Positions 47,113-58,988 are shown, numbered from the stretch's first letter. The stretch is DNA of 64,000 nucleotides from Chrysopilus asiliformis (GCA_964034945.1 OZ035960.1:11350457-11414456); one strand, 5' to 3'. Notes: generated by a model not told the origin, from the sequence alone. Translations and numbers: made by a program.

Positions 47113-49946
47113 ATGTATCAAAATTTTGTGCTTTTTTTCTGTATAATTTCCATAACATTTAGTTGTGCTGAAAGGCTACGTAAAATTGATGAAATTTCTC
47201 CAAGTTTATTTACACGTTAAAGTTTAATTTTCATAGCGGCTGATATTCCACCGTGTAGTTATGGGGACGTAAAGTGCATTGCGAAAGTGGCAACAGAAGT
47301 TATCCAAAAAGTCGGTGATGGCCGCGAGGATTTGAATCTTGAGCCGATTGATCCGTTTTTCGTGGACTTTATGAATTTGACGAGGGGAGATTCGGGCCAT
47401 TTAGATTTTCATTGGCTACTTTATAATATTTCTGTTGCTGGATTGTCAAAAGCTGTTATCCATTCGGTCGTGTAAGTTTTTTCTAATTACTACCAATTTT
47501 AATTAAAGAAAATTATTTTCATGACATGTTAAAAAGGGGTTTTGACAAGGATCCACTGAAGAGTAAATTTGAGATGTCATCGAAAATTCCAGTGATTAAT
47601 CTGAGAGGCCAGTACGCAACTAAAGGCAGAGTTTTAATTTTGCCGATTGTAGGAAATGGTGATTTTGAGCAGAATTTAACTGATGTTGAGTTAAATTTCA
47701 GATTCAAGCCAAAAATCGTAAAACGTAATGGGAAAACACATTTGGGAATTAGTAAATTAAAAATTTACATGCAACCTGGAGGGTAAGTATCGACTTTGAA
47801 ATAATGAATTTACATAGCTTTATTAGACAGATTTTCAGCTCTGCCGGGGAAATTTTTTTCATAGTATTTTTTACGAATTTCAATAAAATTTGTAAGATAC
47901 TAAAAACTGAAAGTTGTGTGTGGAGAGAGGGAGGGTAACTGGATAGCGATTTTCGGTATTTTACAAAATCTTAAACACACCCCCTCGCCATGCAGAGGTC
48001 TTGTTCGCGGTTGCTTTACTGAGTTGAAAAGGGTTTTCTATTTTTAACAGAAAAATTCTTCTCATACAAAATTGGTCCATTTTTTTACTCATATACAGAT
48101 TGTCCTTTGGATATACGTATAAATACAGGAATTCCTTTAAAAAAATGACAAAATATTATTCAGCCGTCGACATTACATGAGTGAAACTCACTTGAACTGA
48201 AATCCCTTTCTCGGTGGGTGGTTTATTTGTGGGATGTTTCTTTTAGTGGTAAATAAATCTCTTTAAGGGGTCCTTTATCTAACAGCATATTCCAAATAAC
48301 CCTTCTATCGTCTATCAAGAAGATAGCAGGTGAGGGGGTTACATTTTAGCGCAGACTTTAGCGGATCGTTGGATGTAAAAATCGGCACAAAGTATGCTTA
48401 TTGGTATCAGAGATTGCAGGGATATTGAACTAGAGTTTTGGAGGAAATCGGTTTACGAATGAAATCCGAATAATTTATTTTAATGTTCGAGCAGAATTGA
48501 GGATAAGACGGAAGAGCAATTTTGCTTTAAAAATATTACCATAGAGTATAGAGCCTAGATCGCTTCCGGGACTCTCGAATGCTAGCCAAACAGACACGAC
48601 CCTTTCATTTTTTATATAAACCATATTTGTTAATTTGTGAAAAACATTCTCTCAGAGTATTAACACTTTTAATCGACTTCCAAAAAGGAAATCTTACTCC
48701 ATCTAATCCCTATGTATTCTTTAAACCGACTTTCCAAAAGGAAAAGGTTCTCAATTCGATTCATAGCGCGATATTACACACGGCAACTTTCGGGCTTACT
48801 TAACCCGATTTTTGGGAGAAACGACTGAGGAGGGAAAAATTGCCACTCGAAATCATGGCTTATCGACAATCTGTATACATGCAAAGCGTGTGAACCGGTT
48901 TGGGAAAAGTGGTAGGCAGAAATCATTTTCGTTCTGACCGTCAGCAGGTAAAGATCTTTCAAAAAAGCAGCAATTTCAAAGAGCAGCAATTTCAAAGAGC
49001 AGCAATTTCAATGGTTTGAGTCCAGACACACACATGTAAACTTTTGTAGCATATCGAAACAGGATTGGCTTATTTAAGCCACAAATGTAAGCACATTGGC
49101 CCAAAAGTTGCCGGCTTAAATAAGCCAAGTGTAATATCGGACATATGTATTTTTTTTCTTTTTTATGTATGATTACAAACAACTTTTTAATGTGTTGCCC
49201 GATTTTGGTCATTCCAAAGAGAAAGTTGTAGAGAGAGTTCCTGATTGGCTGTTAGGTTTGATCCCGTGGCGCTATCCCTTCATACATCTTCTTTGCAAGA
49301 TTTTACATCATTTGAGATATCGAGTTGAATTTTTTTTGTGTTGTGGCCAGCATAACAGAAGGAAGGTTCTCTTATTAATTTTCCCCCTGTGCACCTATCT
49401 CTTCAAACACCCTCGCCTGCTAGAATCTACATCATTTGAGATATCGAGTTGAGATTTTGTGTGTTGTGTTTAGTTATAACACCAAGAAGGTTCTTTTGCA
49501 TATTTCCCCCCTGAGGGAAGTTTTAAAAATTCTAAATTTTAAAAATCATTTTTCACTCTAGTTTTTTTTTGAAATTTCTTTCTTATTATTTTAGATTTTT
49601 TTAAATTAATTTTTTTCTTGATTTTTGTTTCAGTATGGTATCAAATTTCACAAATCTCTTTAATGGAAATGACATAATTGCCAATGGAATGATTCAATTT
49701 ATCAACGATAACTGGAGAGATATATGGGAGGAATATTCACCACCAATATTTGACGCCATCGTTGAAATAGTCCAAAATTTATTTGAGGGATTATTTGACC
49801 GATTTCCATACGAGGACATTTTTTTGCATGACGATGAAGTAAAATTTAGTTCATATGATGAGATTACAACAGAATTCATAAATAATGTCGAAACTACAAC
49901 CGAACCTGTAGATGATCTTGAATTCACAACAACAAATGAAATATGA
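47113..49946 (+). CDS. JHBP/takeout family gene 6 with acidic Thr-rich C-terminal extension, 4 exons
   Basis: Exons 47113-47179, 47237-47471, 47537-47782 and 49634-49946 give 286 residues. The first 249 match the family: signal peptide MYQNFVLFFCIISITFSCA, Cys29 and Cys36, GFDKDPLKSKF, DNWRDIWEEYSPP and YEDIFLHD. Where the others stop, this one continues for 37 residues with 11 acidic residues, 8 threonines (TTT twice) and a single lysine, ending TTTNEI. Other departures: GRPD is GRED, the NATG glycosylation site is ATKG, and the first donor is GTAAAA. Intron 3 is 1.85 kb and contains a MITE (48767-49139). The Thr-rich tail may be O-glycosylated (inference). Exon joins are supported by homology to the other eight copies; the very long intron 3 is the least certain part. 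Confidence 0.9.
48767..49139. mobile_element. CGATATTACAC MITE, copy 3, in intron 3 of JHBP gene 6
   Basis: Reverse orientation relative to copy 1, 373 bp. It contains a short tandem array of AGCAGCAATTTCAA units (about 48965-49015) absent from the other copies. Confidence 0.7.
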
Positions 49947-50136
49947 TGATGTGTATTAAATGTGTAAAATTTAATTTTATGAGACGGCTAATTAAATTTA
50001 AAATTAGATGGCTTTTGGTCATTAAAATTTAATAACTTTCAATTATTTTAGTGGTAAATTGTGATTCATTCAATTAATGGAGATGGCAATCTCGTGTTAC
50101 CTGGTCATTTTTGTTCTGTAATATTAAAACTTTGTT

Positions 50137-50695
50137 ACAGTGGACCACCGCATTTTTCAAAAAGTTGCTATAAAGTTTTCAGCTTTGTGATACAATAAAT
50201 TAGAATCAAACTAAAATGTTTTTTTTGAGTCATTACTATGTACATATAAACGTATATACACTCAGAAAAATGGAGGCTAACTCGACGACCTACATACGGC
50301 GTAATTGGCCTCGGGCAGGCGCGCGTTCGCCTGCATGAGGGAAAGTAAAACTGTGTTGACCTGTGGTCGGAGAAATTCTGAAATTAAGCCACCAGCAGGT
50401 GAAGTAGGGCATTGGGAGCTGGACGAGTTGACCTTAGATAGGCATTTTGAGGATGTAATGTCATGTAATGGAAACCTCTGTAAGCCAGCTAGCGGTCAGA
50501 GTTAACCTGACAAAAAGTTGACCTTGACATTTTTCTGAGTGTATATATTTTTTTAAATCTAAAAACTTTTTGACCCCCCAATTTTTGGAACTGAACTCCT
50601 ATGTTTACAGATTCTCCATAGCTCCATTTGAGTGGTTCCAAACTATGCGGATTTTTTGCTGAACCGATTAACCGCGTAAAGCGGACTCCACTATA
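50137..50695. mobile_element. Inverted-repeat element (CAGTGGACCACCGC ends) hosting CACTCAG MITE copy 3
   Basis: Left end TACAGTGGACCACCGC, right end inverse TATAGTGGAGTCCGC. TA plus CAGTGG ends recall pogo/Tigger-like MITEs (inference). About half of its length is the nested MITE. Confidence 0.45.
50259..50541 (+). mobile_element. CACTCAG MITE, copy 3
   Basis: Ends CACTCAGAAAAATG and inverse, flanked by TA at 50257-50258 and 50542-50543; 283 bp. It is nested in another inverted-repeat element (50137-50695), 0.3 kb beyond JHBP gene 6. Confidence 0.85.
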
Positions 50696-51079
50696 CTTGT
50701 TAATGTAATTAAAAACACGGAAATCAAAGTTATTAAAAATTTTAGCAACTTATATTCAAAAAGAATTAGCTTACTTTATGATCCCGCATCGAGTTAAATG
50801 AGACAAGTTCTATAAACTTTATCAGGTTTTTCATCCGACGGTGCGGCGTGGGAGTTGATGGCAAGGTTACGTAAATGTTGACCAACATAAAAAGATGAAC
50901 CCGAAACATAAATTCATTGACACTTCCACGATGAGTTTGGCTTCCCATTATCTATTTATGTCCGTAATGTAGGAAAAAAACAACAACAGAGAAATAGGTT
51001 TAAAGGTGAACTATCAGAATAAATCAAATTTTTTTTGCTCTTTATTCATGGTTTTTATTATGATTATTACCTATATTAT

Positions 51080-51752
51080 TACAGCCTTATTAATAAACGT
51101 TAGTTAATTTTTATCAATGGTTTACGCAGTGGATAACTCGAAATTCTTATTAATAAAAAATTTTAAGAGTTAACTGACGTTAGTTAACTTTGTGTTAGCT
51201 AACATACCGATTTCCTCGAGTTAAGGAGTTGATAACTCTTGACGGCGCATAACTCTTGCAAAAAAGACTGGAAGAAGCAATGATCCATTAAAAAAATGCA
51301 ATTTATGTTGTTTTATTATATTACCTTATCACTTGAACACCAATTTTCTGATCGCTTTCCTTCAATTTTTAAATTTTCCACTTTTAATTACTTTGCAGTG
51401 AATCACAATTAAAATAAAAACATTAATTTCACTCCTATTTTAATATTGTCTCCAAGGAAACGGATTTAAAAAACCAAAATATGACTTATTTTAATATCGT
51501 CTCCAAGGAAACGGATTTAAAAAACCAAAATTTGACTTAAATGTAAAAGATTTTCGTATTTTTTGGTACAATTCGGCACAAGGGTTGCCGTATTCCAGCT
51601 AAATTTTTAAATAAAATACGAGTTAGCTATTATATGGAGGAAAATTTTTTATTAATAAGAATAGTTATCTAATGGATAAGTTTGCTATCTCGGAGTTAGT
51701 TAGCACATGAGTTATCTCCGTGTTAGGGATTTTTTATTAATAAGGCTGTTAA
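51080..51752. mobile_element. CAGCCTTATTAATAA inverted-repeat element
   Basis: TTACAGCCTTATTAATAA left and inverse TTATTAATAAGGCTGTTAA right, 670 bp. A tandem pair of about 51 bp containing TCTCCAAGGAAACGGATTT lies at 51438-51540. Confidence 0.6.
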
Positions 51753-52172
51753 TGTTTATCTATGATTATTAACACCGTCAGATTAAACATCAATCAGAAT
51801 TTTTTCAAGTATGCAACAATTAAAATGAGTGAAAATATTCAAAGTCAAATCATTTATCAAATTTCTCACTAATTTCCAAAATTAGACACATAGAAGTATG
51901 AATTCTTATGTCTCAAGTGGTTAAAATTTTCCTCTCGAACCTATAACCGGTTTTTTTAAAAAAAAATATACTTTCAGTTTTCAAATAACCGGTCTCAAGT
52001 AATAAACATGTTTTTGAAGCAAATTCTACCGGACGGAAACAATAACTTTTTATCACTGTAAATATCATATGACAAATTCTAGGTTTTGGAGATTATTGTT
52101 TATACGAAAAATCGATCGGATTTCTTCAATAAAAAAATGTAGGTTGTCCGGACAAAAATGATTGAAATTTAA

Positions 52173-52463
52173 CCCTTTCGGTACATGTTTTTTTTTTCTA
52201 TGGGTTTTAAAAATACTCTGTATACAAATTAATGATGTTTAAGCTATTAGTATTCATTTAAAAAAAAAAAAAAAAAATTGAAAATTTTAATTTTTTTCAA
52301 ATACGTCCACTGTGGTCCAGCTTTTTACTCAAAAAAATCAAAATTGGGTCAAAAATGCACTTAATGGTGCACTGAATGAGAATAGAGTGTTGAAAATAAA
52401 TAAATAATAAGACAATTCAAATTTTTTAGCATGATGCCATATGGCATCAAAATACCGAAAGGG
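52173..52463. mobile_element. TTAA-flanked MITE
   Basis: TTAA at 52169-52172 and 52464-52467; ends CCCTTTCGGTA and inverse TACCGAAAGGG. Confidence 0.6.
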
Positions 52464-52744
52464 TTAATGAAAATGTTTGGTGACGTCTTCGGTATTATGT
52501 AATCTAGTAAAATTCGGATAAGAAAGTCTTCAGTGTCTGATTGGATTGAATTCAGCCACTATAAATGAGGTGTTCAGGAGGATTTTGGCATCACGGACAG
52601 GACGGTGGAATACCCAGAGTGGTGGAGGGTTCAAAATATATAATAACATACTCAAAAATATCATTGACCACAGATTCAATAAATTCCTGCATGCCAATCT
52701 CTTAACAAAATAAACAACTTAACAAAAAGTTTACTAACAGTAAC

Positions 52745-53790
52745 CCGCCCAAACAGCATTTATGTAAACCGTGACGTTAACGGTTGACATATTTCTCGAC
52801 GATATATGTCAATAGCTAACGTCACGGTTGACTTAAATAGTGCTTAGGCGGAGTACTTACGGGTAATTGAATCGCTGCTATAATAAAAATATTTAAAAAC
52901 AGAATGGTTTTGCTTTTAGTCTTTGTAATAACACAATTGTGTAGGGAAAGTACATTGAATTGCATGCGTTTGTTAGAGGTAAATTATTATCACAACCTTT
53001 CCCATTAAGACATTCAAATTCTCGACAAATAAAAGTGCTAGAAATGAGGAAACTCATGGTTTTCAGTATTTTGTTTGAAATATGGCTATTATTCAATGCA
53101 ACATTAACCCTGAACTGAATAACGTATGACTGGTGATACTGATATGAATGCATTTGTGAAAATAATATCGAATTTGGGCTAAATTTTCAGAGTTTTTCAA
53201 AGTTGCGACAGGGCTACCATTTTTTGGTAAGATTTGCCTCTTTTTCAAATATACCGAAGCAGAATCATTGTCAACCACTAAAGGTCGCCCTCCATTACCA
53301 TGACTTCTGTAACTGCAAAAAAATGCAGAAAACTAGAGCAAGATAGACTTATGTAGATCTAAAAAGGAATGACTGAATACAAGTTAAACGCTATCCCTTC
53401 CAGTTTTACAATTTTATATCAATCATATCGAACCTTATGCTATGAATATAATGTTCAAATTGGCATGGTAACAAAGCTTTTGACTATGCATGCGAAGGAG
53501 AAAAATGACATCACGCTATAATAGCAGTTTGAATGTGTCCGTGCTTACTATTCACTTACAGGGACAATGTGTGATTGTAGTAGAAATCGCCATAAAATCG
53601 CCATAAAATCGCCATAAAAAAACAGGGGAAATTATTCTTGCAGTTGCCGACAAATTTTTGCAGTTGATTCTTATCTCCCTTTCTCGTCAACGTATCTTCA
53701 CATAAATGTGTCTCTATTTTTTTGCAGTTGCCGAAGTCATGGAAATGGAGGGCGGCCTTAACGTCACGGTTGACATAAATGCCGCTTGGG
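52745..53790. mobile_element. Inverted-repeat element with three copies of one arm and a nested MITE
   Basis: 52745-52851 is a foldback (ACCGTGACGTTAACGGTTGA and inverse). A third arm, AACGTCACGGTTGACATAAA, lies at 53760-53790, which also pairs with the left arm. Between them is a separate element at 53281-53759 with ends AAGGTCGCCCTCCATT / AAGGCCGCCCTCCATT. Confidence 0.55.
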
Positions 53791-54179
53791 TATATTGTGA
53801 TTCTTTAATAATATACGTGCATATTGTTGTTATTGTGAAATGGATTTTCCATTTTTTATATTAAATTTTCTTCCGATACTATAGAATGTCATTGTGCTTC
53901 ATTAATAAATTCGTAAATGCGTGCAGTTAAGGGTTAAGGTAACAAACAGTCATATTTTTGAATATATTACTATACGTTCAATACCATTAGAAATATTTAA
54001 AATGCATAAATGCCGAAAATCATAGATTATTGAACTGCAAAATACTTAAAAAAATTGAGGAATTACAACTTGTCTATGATTTTGATAAACCGATACACCT
54101 TGAACGGTAAAAGCTACTAAATACATATTGAGTGAGATATTGGTAAAAATAACAACAACAATACGAGGCAGAAAAAATT

Positions 54180-54187
54180 TATAAACC
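54180..54187 (+). promoter_or_regulatory. TATA box of JHBP gene 7
   Basis: TATAAACC at 54180-54187, 93 bp upstream of the ATG, followed by GAGACGAAATGTCTGAT, which loosely resembles the GAAATGATC block of genes 2-4. Confidence 0.5.
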
Positions 54188-54272
54188 GAGACGAAATGTC
54201 TGATGCGGTCTAGTAGTTTTTCATCGTCTTACCAGTGAGAAGGTGAATCTGATCGCGTTTTCGTCTTTCGAT

Positions 54273-55261
54273 ATGACTAAAAAAATAATTCTCTATGTTG
54301 GATTCTGTGCTGGGATTTGTTTCGCTGCAGAACAATTACGTAAGGGTTTTTATAGCATAGAAATCTCTGAATTTTTTTTCTTTGAAATCTTCGTAAATTA
54401 TTGGGAAGGAGAAGAAGAAAAATTAAAAAAATCACTTTCGATTTGAATTTCCTTAGCCAGTGATATACCACGATGTAAAGCCGGTGATGTGAAGTGCATA
54501 GCTAAGGTGTCAACGGACTTAATTCAAAAATATCATGGTGGACGTCCTGATCTGGGAATACCGCAATTGGAGCCCTTCCACGTGGACACCGTAGCACTTC
54601 AACCCAGTGGACCACTCCGTCTGGGATTGACTTTTAGTGATTTGAATGTCGAGGGCCTATCTAAATTGGTCATAGATAAAATGGTGTATGGAATTACTAT
54701 TACTAAAAAAAAAAAATTTAAGAAAAACTATTTTAATAAAAAATCTTTGTTAGGGGCTTCGGAAAAGATCCAAAGACCAGTAAATTTGAGTTTACAGCTA
54801 ATATACCAAAGATTCGATTGTTCGGCAAATATAAGGTAAACGGCAGAGTCTTAATTCTGCCAATACAAGGTGATGGAGAGGCGGATGTCGTTATAGACAA
54901 GCCAGTCATGGAGGTCAAATTTAAGCCTCATGTAAAAACTGTCGATGGAAAGAATTTCGTCGAAATAGACAAATTGAAGATTTTGTTGACTCCAGCCAAG
55001 TAAATTTTTTTTATTTTTATTTATTTTTTTTATAAATATTGTTATTATATGTTTTCCAGGGTTTCGATTCATTTGACAGGTTTATTCAATAACAATCAAG
55101 TGCTTGGTGATACCATGAATCAATTTTTGAATGAAAATTGGAGGGATATCTGGAGTGATCTTGCGCCACGTGTTTATGATGCGATTGGAGGTGTCGTTAG
55201 GCGAGCATCTGATGGAATTTTCGATAGATATTCTTATGATGACATATTCCTTAAGGAATAG
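54273..55261 (+). CDS. JHBP/takeout family gene 7, 4 exons (compact)
   Basis: Exons 54273-54339, 54457-54685, 54754-54999 and 55060-55261 encode 247 residues. Signal peptide MTKKIILYVGFCAGICFAA precedes EQLPSDIPRCKAGDVKC (Cys29, Cys36). Exon 2 reads HGGRPDLGIPQLEPFHVD and PLRLGLTFSDLNVEGLS, closer in style to genes 8 and 9 (PLQLDLS) than to genes 1-4. Exon 3 is GFGKDPKTSKF with KVNGRVLILPIQGDGE, so the NAT sequon is missing. Exon 4 ends YDDIFLKE. The intron 2 donor is GTATGG and the intron 3 donor GTAAAT. A reading frame extends upstream of the ATG only with non-ATG codons, so 54273 is the start. Last + strand gene of the array; converges on gene 8. Confidence 0.94.
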
Positions 55262-55527
55262 AATATTGCATGTGTATTTATTTATTTTTAATCATTTTAT
55301 CAATTTTAAGTAATATCTATATATATTTTTTTTAATAAATAGGGTTTATCTCTATGAAAATTTCCGCGAATAATTTATAATTAATTACTAGTTCAGAGAA
55401 AAATTCATTAAAAAAATATTATAAAGTGATAAGAATTATGAATTACAGCAGGAGAGTGGAGAATTTAATGTTTCGGTCAGTCAGAAGTGTAAGCGGGGAC
55501 TTAGAATTTAAAAATTAATTTTTATAG

Positions 55528-55849
55528 CAAAGAACGATGCACGAAAATGCCCCTTGACTAACTTTTGGGTTTCACTTTCGTGCTACCACCATTGAAAAGG
55601 TAATTTGCTCTAGTTTCATTGACACAAGCTCTTTTTTCGCGGGGATCTGCAGGGAGATGATCACACACAATGATTTTTCCATTGCGTCTAAGATGGCAGC
55701 TGAGCATCCCCCTGCAGTTCCCCGCCAAAAAAAGCTTGTGTCAATGAAACTAGAGTAAATTACCTTTTCAATGCTGGTAGCACGAAAGTGAAACCCCAAC
55801 TGGTTCAAAAGTTAGCATAAAAAACGTCGAATCCTGCATGGTTCTTTGG
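55528..55849. mobile_element. CTAACTTTTGA inverted-repeat element, copy 2
   Basis: CAAAGAACGATGCACG left and GCATGGTTCTTTG right, then long arms containing TAATTTGCTCTAGTTTCATT and its near inverse. It lies 0.27 kb past JHBP gene 7. Confidence 0.7.
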
Positions 55850-55854
55850 GACAA

Positions 55855-55884
55855 ATCATACTAATATATAAAAAAATGAGTTGG

Positions 55885-55935
<51 letters not shown>

Positions 55936-57549
55936 TCCTCTTTCACGCAAAAACGGCTGAACCGATTGACTTGAAATTTGGCATGAGTGTCTGTGGTACA
56001 CCCAGAGAAAAATCTTAGTAAAATCTTAGTAAAATTAACAAAAGACTTTGTGTTGAACTTTAACACAAGAAAAAACGTATAGATAACAGAAGTTCTGTTC
56101 TCCGAACGAAAAATTGTGTTATTCTAATAACATAGAATATGTAGGATTTACGTACATACATGTGCAGCCAACAAAAGTGCTTGTGTTAAATTTTTACCCA
56201 AAGAAATCGTATATCGAAAATAAGTTGTGTAGTAACAACACAAAAGGTTGTGAAAATTACAAATATCGTTTGTTGTTGATACAAATAATCAAAAACATGA
56301 AGAAGCTCTCTGTTACATATTATCTATGTACCTATAACACAATTCCGAGTAAAGCTAACAAAACTTCACGTAATAATTCAAGTCGATTTTTTTTCTTCTA
56401 TTATAATTCACACGTGGTTTGCGAACTCGGAGTTTATATAGCTTGAACCTGCCTGAAATTTGGGAGCCGTTACAACTTTTTTATATGAATGACTGCTATA
56501 TTTGGCCACTATGCCCTTTTTTCCCATATGCCCTTTTTTTCCATATGCCCTTTTATGCCCTTTTTTCCCATATGCCCTTTTTTCCCACTGGAGCATGTGA
56601 TTTTGGTGGAACGGTTCCTATATGTTTTTTCCGTGTATGAAAGACACATTTTATGTGTAAAACTAACACAGATTATATGCTAGTTTCCACACGGTATAAA
56701 TGTAAAAGCAACAAAATTTGACGTAGTATTAACGTAGTTATTATATGTAATGTGAACCAAAAATTTGTTCATTACACGTCTGGGTTGTGTACGTTGAACA
56801 CAGTGTTTTCTTCAATGTTACTGAAAATCTTGTTCACATAACACAAAATTCTGTACAACAAACCTACTTTTGTGTTGAAACAACAAACATTACAGAAAAG
56901 TTGCAAGGTAAAATTGACGTAAGAATTTTTGTTAAGACAACACAAAATTTTGTTAAGAGCAATATAACAGAAGTTGTGTTGAGTTTACGTATTGTTTTTG
57001 TTAAGATAACATAGATTTTTCAGTAACCATCTGAAAAACGTGACAACGTAAAATTAACAAACTCAATTTTGTTAGGAAAACACAAAGTTGTGTTGGACGT
57101 ATATTGACGCTATATTTGTTAATTATACGTAGCATTTTCGTCAGATTGAATGAGATTTTTCTCTGGGTGTAGTTCTGGTTCCAACATAGGTATACGGAAA
57201 AGTAGCGCGAGGGGTGGGGGAGTAAGGGCAGGGGTAAAGTGATTTCGAAACTTAGTTTTTGCGATATGTTACTCTTTCGCGGAGAAACTACTGAACCGAT
57301 TGGTCTGAAATTTGGCATATATGTTCGCCGGGGGTCCAGCCCCAATATAAAACCATTAAACAGTAGTCCGAGAGGTGGGGGAGTAAGGGGAGGGGGTAAA
57401 GTGATCTCGAAATTTAGCTCTTCCTTTATGTTACCCTTTCGCGGGGAAACTACCGAGCCGATTGGCCTGAAGTCTAGCTCCAACATAGACCATCAAAAAA
57501 AAAAAAATTGAAAAAATTTAACCCGGCAACGACGGGTATGCAAGCTAGT
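55855..57549 (-). repeat. GTCY-type repeat (ACTAGCTTGCATACCCGTC end), interrupted copy
   Basis: Left end ATCATACTAATATATAAA then a (CTGT)n run, and right end GGGTATGCAAGCTAGT, the same as copies at 18793 and 42041. A 1171-bp element interrupts it at 55999-57169. The GTCY proto-microsatellite next to a conserved block resembles DINE-1/mini-me (Helentron-related) elements; this class assignment is inference. Confidence 0.7.
55999..57169. mobile_element. 1171-bp TA-flanked inverted-repeat element nested in a GTCY repeat
   Basis: Ends CACCCAGAGAAAAATCT and inverse, flanked by TA (55997-55998, 57170-57171). The parent repeat at 42041 reads GGTAGTTCTGG uninterrupted, which fixes the boundaries. 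Inside are many scattered AACACAA/TTGTGTT words and a small minisatellite of ATGCCCTTTTTTCC units (56510-56590). No transposase frame found. Confidence 0.8.
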
Positions 57550-58007
57550 CAAAAAATAATTAGGCCGCTTGAGTTTTCCACAAAATTGGGAAATTTTGGG
57601 GTGACGGACCTTTCCACAAAATTTCTTTATCGCGGGTTTCACAAAACTTTCAGCGGTTTCGAGTTGGCAAGCTCTTTTTGCTTGGAGTTAGCCCGCCAGA
57701 CACCCGATTTACCAGACTCTATACTCAAAAAAATTCTGATCTCATTTAACCTTCAACGGCACAAGCTTTTTTTTACCACGTAAAACCACGACTTGTGCCT
57801 CTGAGGCACACCATCCTTATTTTCAAAACGGCTGCACCGATTTTGATGAAATTCATAATCTTAAGGTTTTCAGGGACGCGGAAGCGATTGAGCTCGGTCA
57901 ATATTTTCCAAAACTAGGAAATGGTTGCAGCTTTAAAATAGGGAAAATCGATTTAAAGATAATTTTCTTCGAAAGAATGAAAACATTATGTATTTTACAA
58001 ATGGTTT
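57550..58007. other. No gene seen
   Basis: A 91-codon frame overlaps the end of the GTCY repeat; no motif, judged chance. Confidence 0.55.
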
Positions 58008-58988
58008 TAGGCCCTGTTTATATCTGACACTTTATTCCACGAATTTGATTCTGTGACACTAAATTCAAATCTAACAACCGTTCACATTACGCCACAAAAT
58101 TCCGGAAGTTTATTTCTGAAACACGTCTTGAGAATAAATCACCACCCAGGTTTATGTTAAGAATCGAATTTTTGGAAGAAATTTCAACAATGAAATTTAA
58201 CGCCGAATTTAAAAAAAAAATATATAACCACAAATTGACAGCGACGGAAAAAACATAATTGAATAAATTCCAACATAAAATATTGGTCTACTTTTTAAAT
58301 TTCTGCAAAAATACTTGTATAAAAAAAAAACACTTTAAAAAACAAGTTTTATAACCTTATACACTTTCAAAATGCACTAAAAAGTAAAAAACAAGTTCAA
58401 AGTTTCACAAAAAATGTTTTTATAAATTACGTGTTGTTGTGAAAGTATAAAGTGTGTGACGTTGCATTTGCTCTTGAATCTGTAATAGCGGTTTCATACT
58501 GTGCAACGCAGCACACTTGATACTTTCACAACAACACACAATTTATAAAAACATTTTTTGTGAAACTTTGAACTTGTTTTTTACTTTTTAGTGCATTTTG
58601 AAAGTGTATAAGGTTATAAAACTTGTTTTTTAAAGTGTTTTTTTTATTTTATACTTTTTAGTCTTGAATTAGCCTACCAAAAACCTCCAGAAAAGATCTT
58701 TCGCGGGAAATTTGAGCAAAAGGAAACTCACGTTATCTTTGCAGGACATTCCGTTATCCTTACAGAATTTTAAATGTCAGAATCGGATTCAGCGAAACCT
58801 TGAGAACTTGATGAATTTATTCCGAAATTCTATTCTGAAATATCACAATTTTATCCCGAATCTCGTGAACTTTATTCAATTACAACTTGATTTTTTTCAC
58901 AGAAAATTCTAAAAATAAATTCGAATTTTGTGAATTTTGTGAAAGTTTGTGAAAAAATTCAAGAAAAAATTGCAGGTATTTACTGGGC
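58008..58988. mobile_element. TTAGGCCCTGTTTA element with nested foldback
   Basis: Related to 41848 and 62854 at its left end; a foldback (58319-58648) is inserted in it. The right end is weakly matched (CAGGTATTTACTGGGC). Confidence 0.45.
58319..58648. mobile_element. Foldback element with arms of about 135 bp
   Basis: 58319-58452 and 58513-58648 are near-perfect inverse copies (for example GTATAAGGTTATAAAACTTG and its complement), around a 60-bp unpaired centre. No coding capacity. Confidence 0.75.

Noticed and set aside
54243..54272. Upstream extension of JHBP gene 7
   Set aside because: The frame is open but has no ATG before 54273, and the signal peptide fits the 54273 start.
56419..56683. 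Frames with MPFFPICPFFP repeats on the + strand and KKGHMGKKG on the - strand
   Set aside because: They come from a small ATGCCCTTTTTTCC minisatellite in a mobile element.
57001..57511. 161-codon minus-strand and 90-codon plus-strand frames with SVVSPRKGNI/FRGETTEPIG
   Set aside because: Both are translations of the GTCY-type repeat body, also seen at 18880 and 42000.
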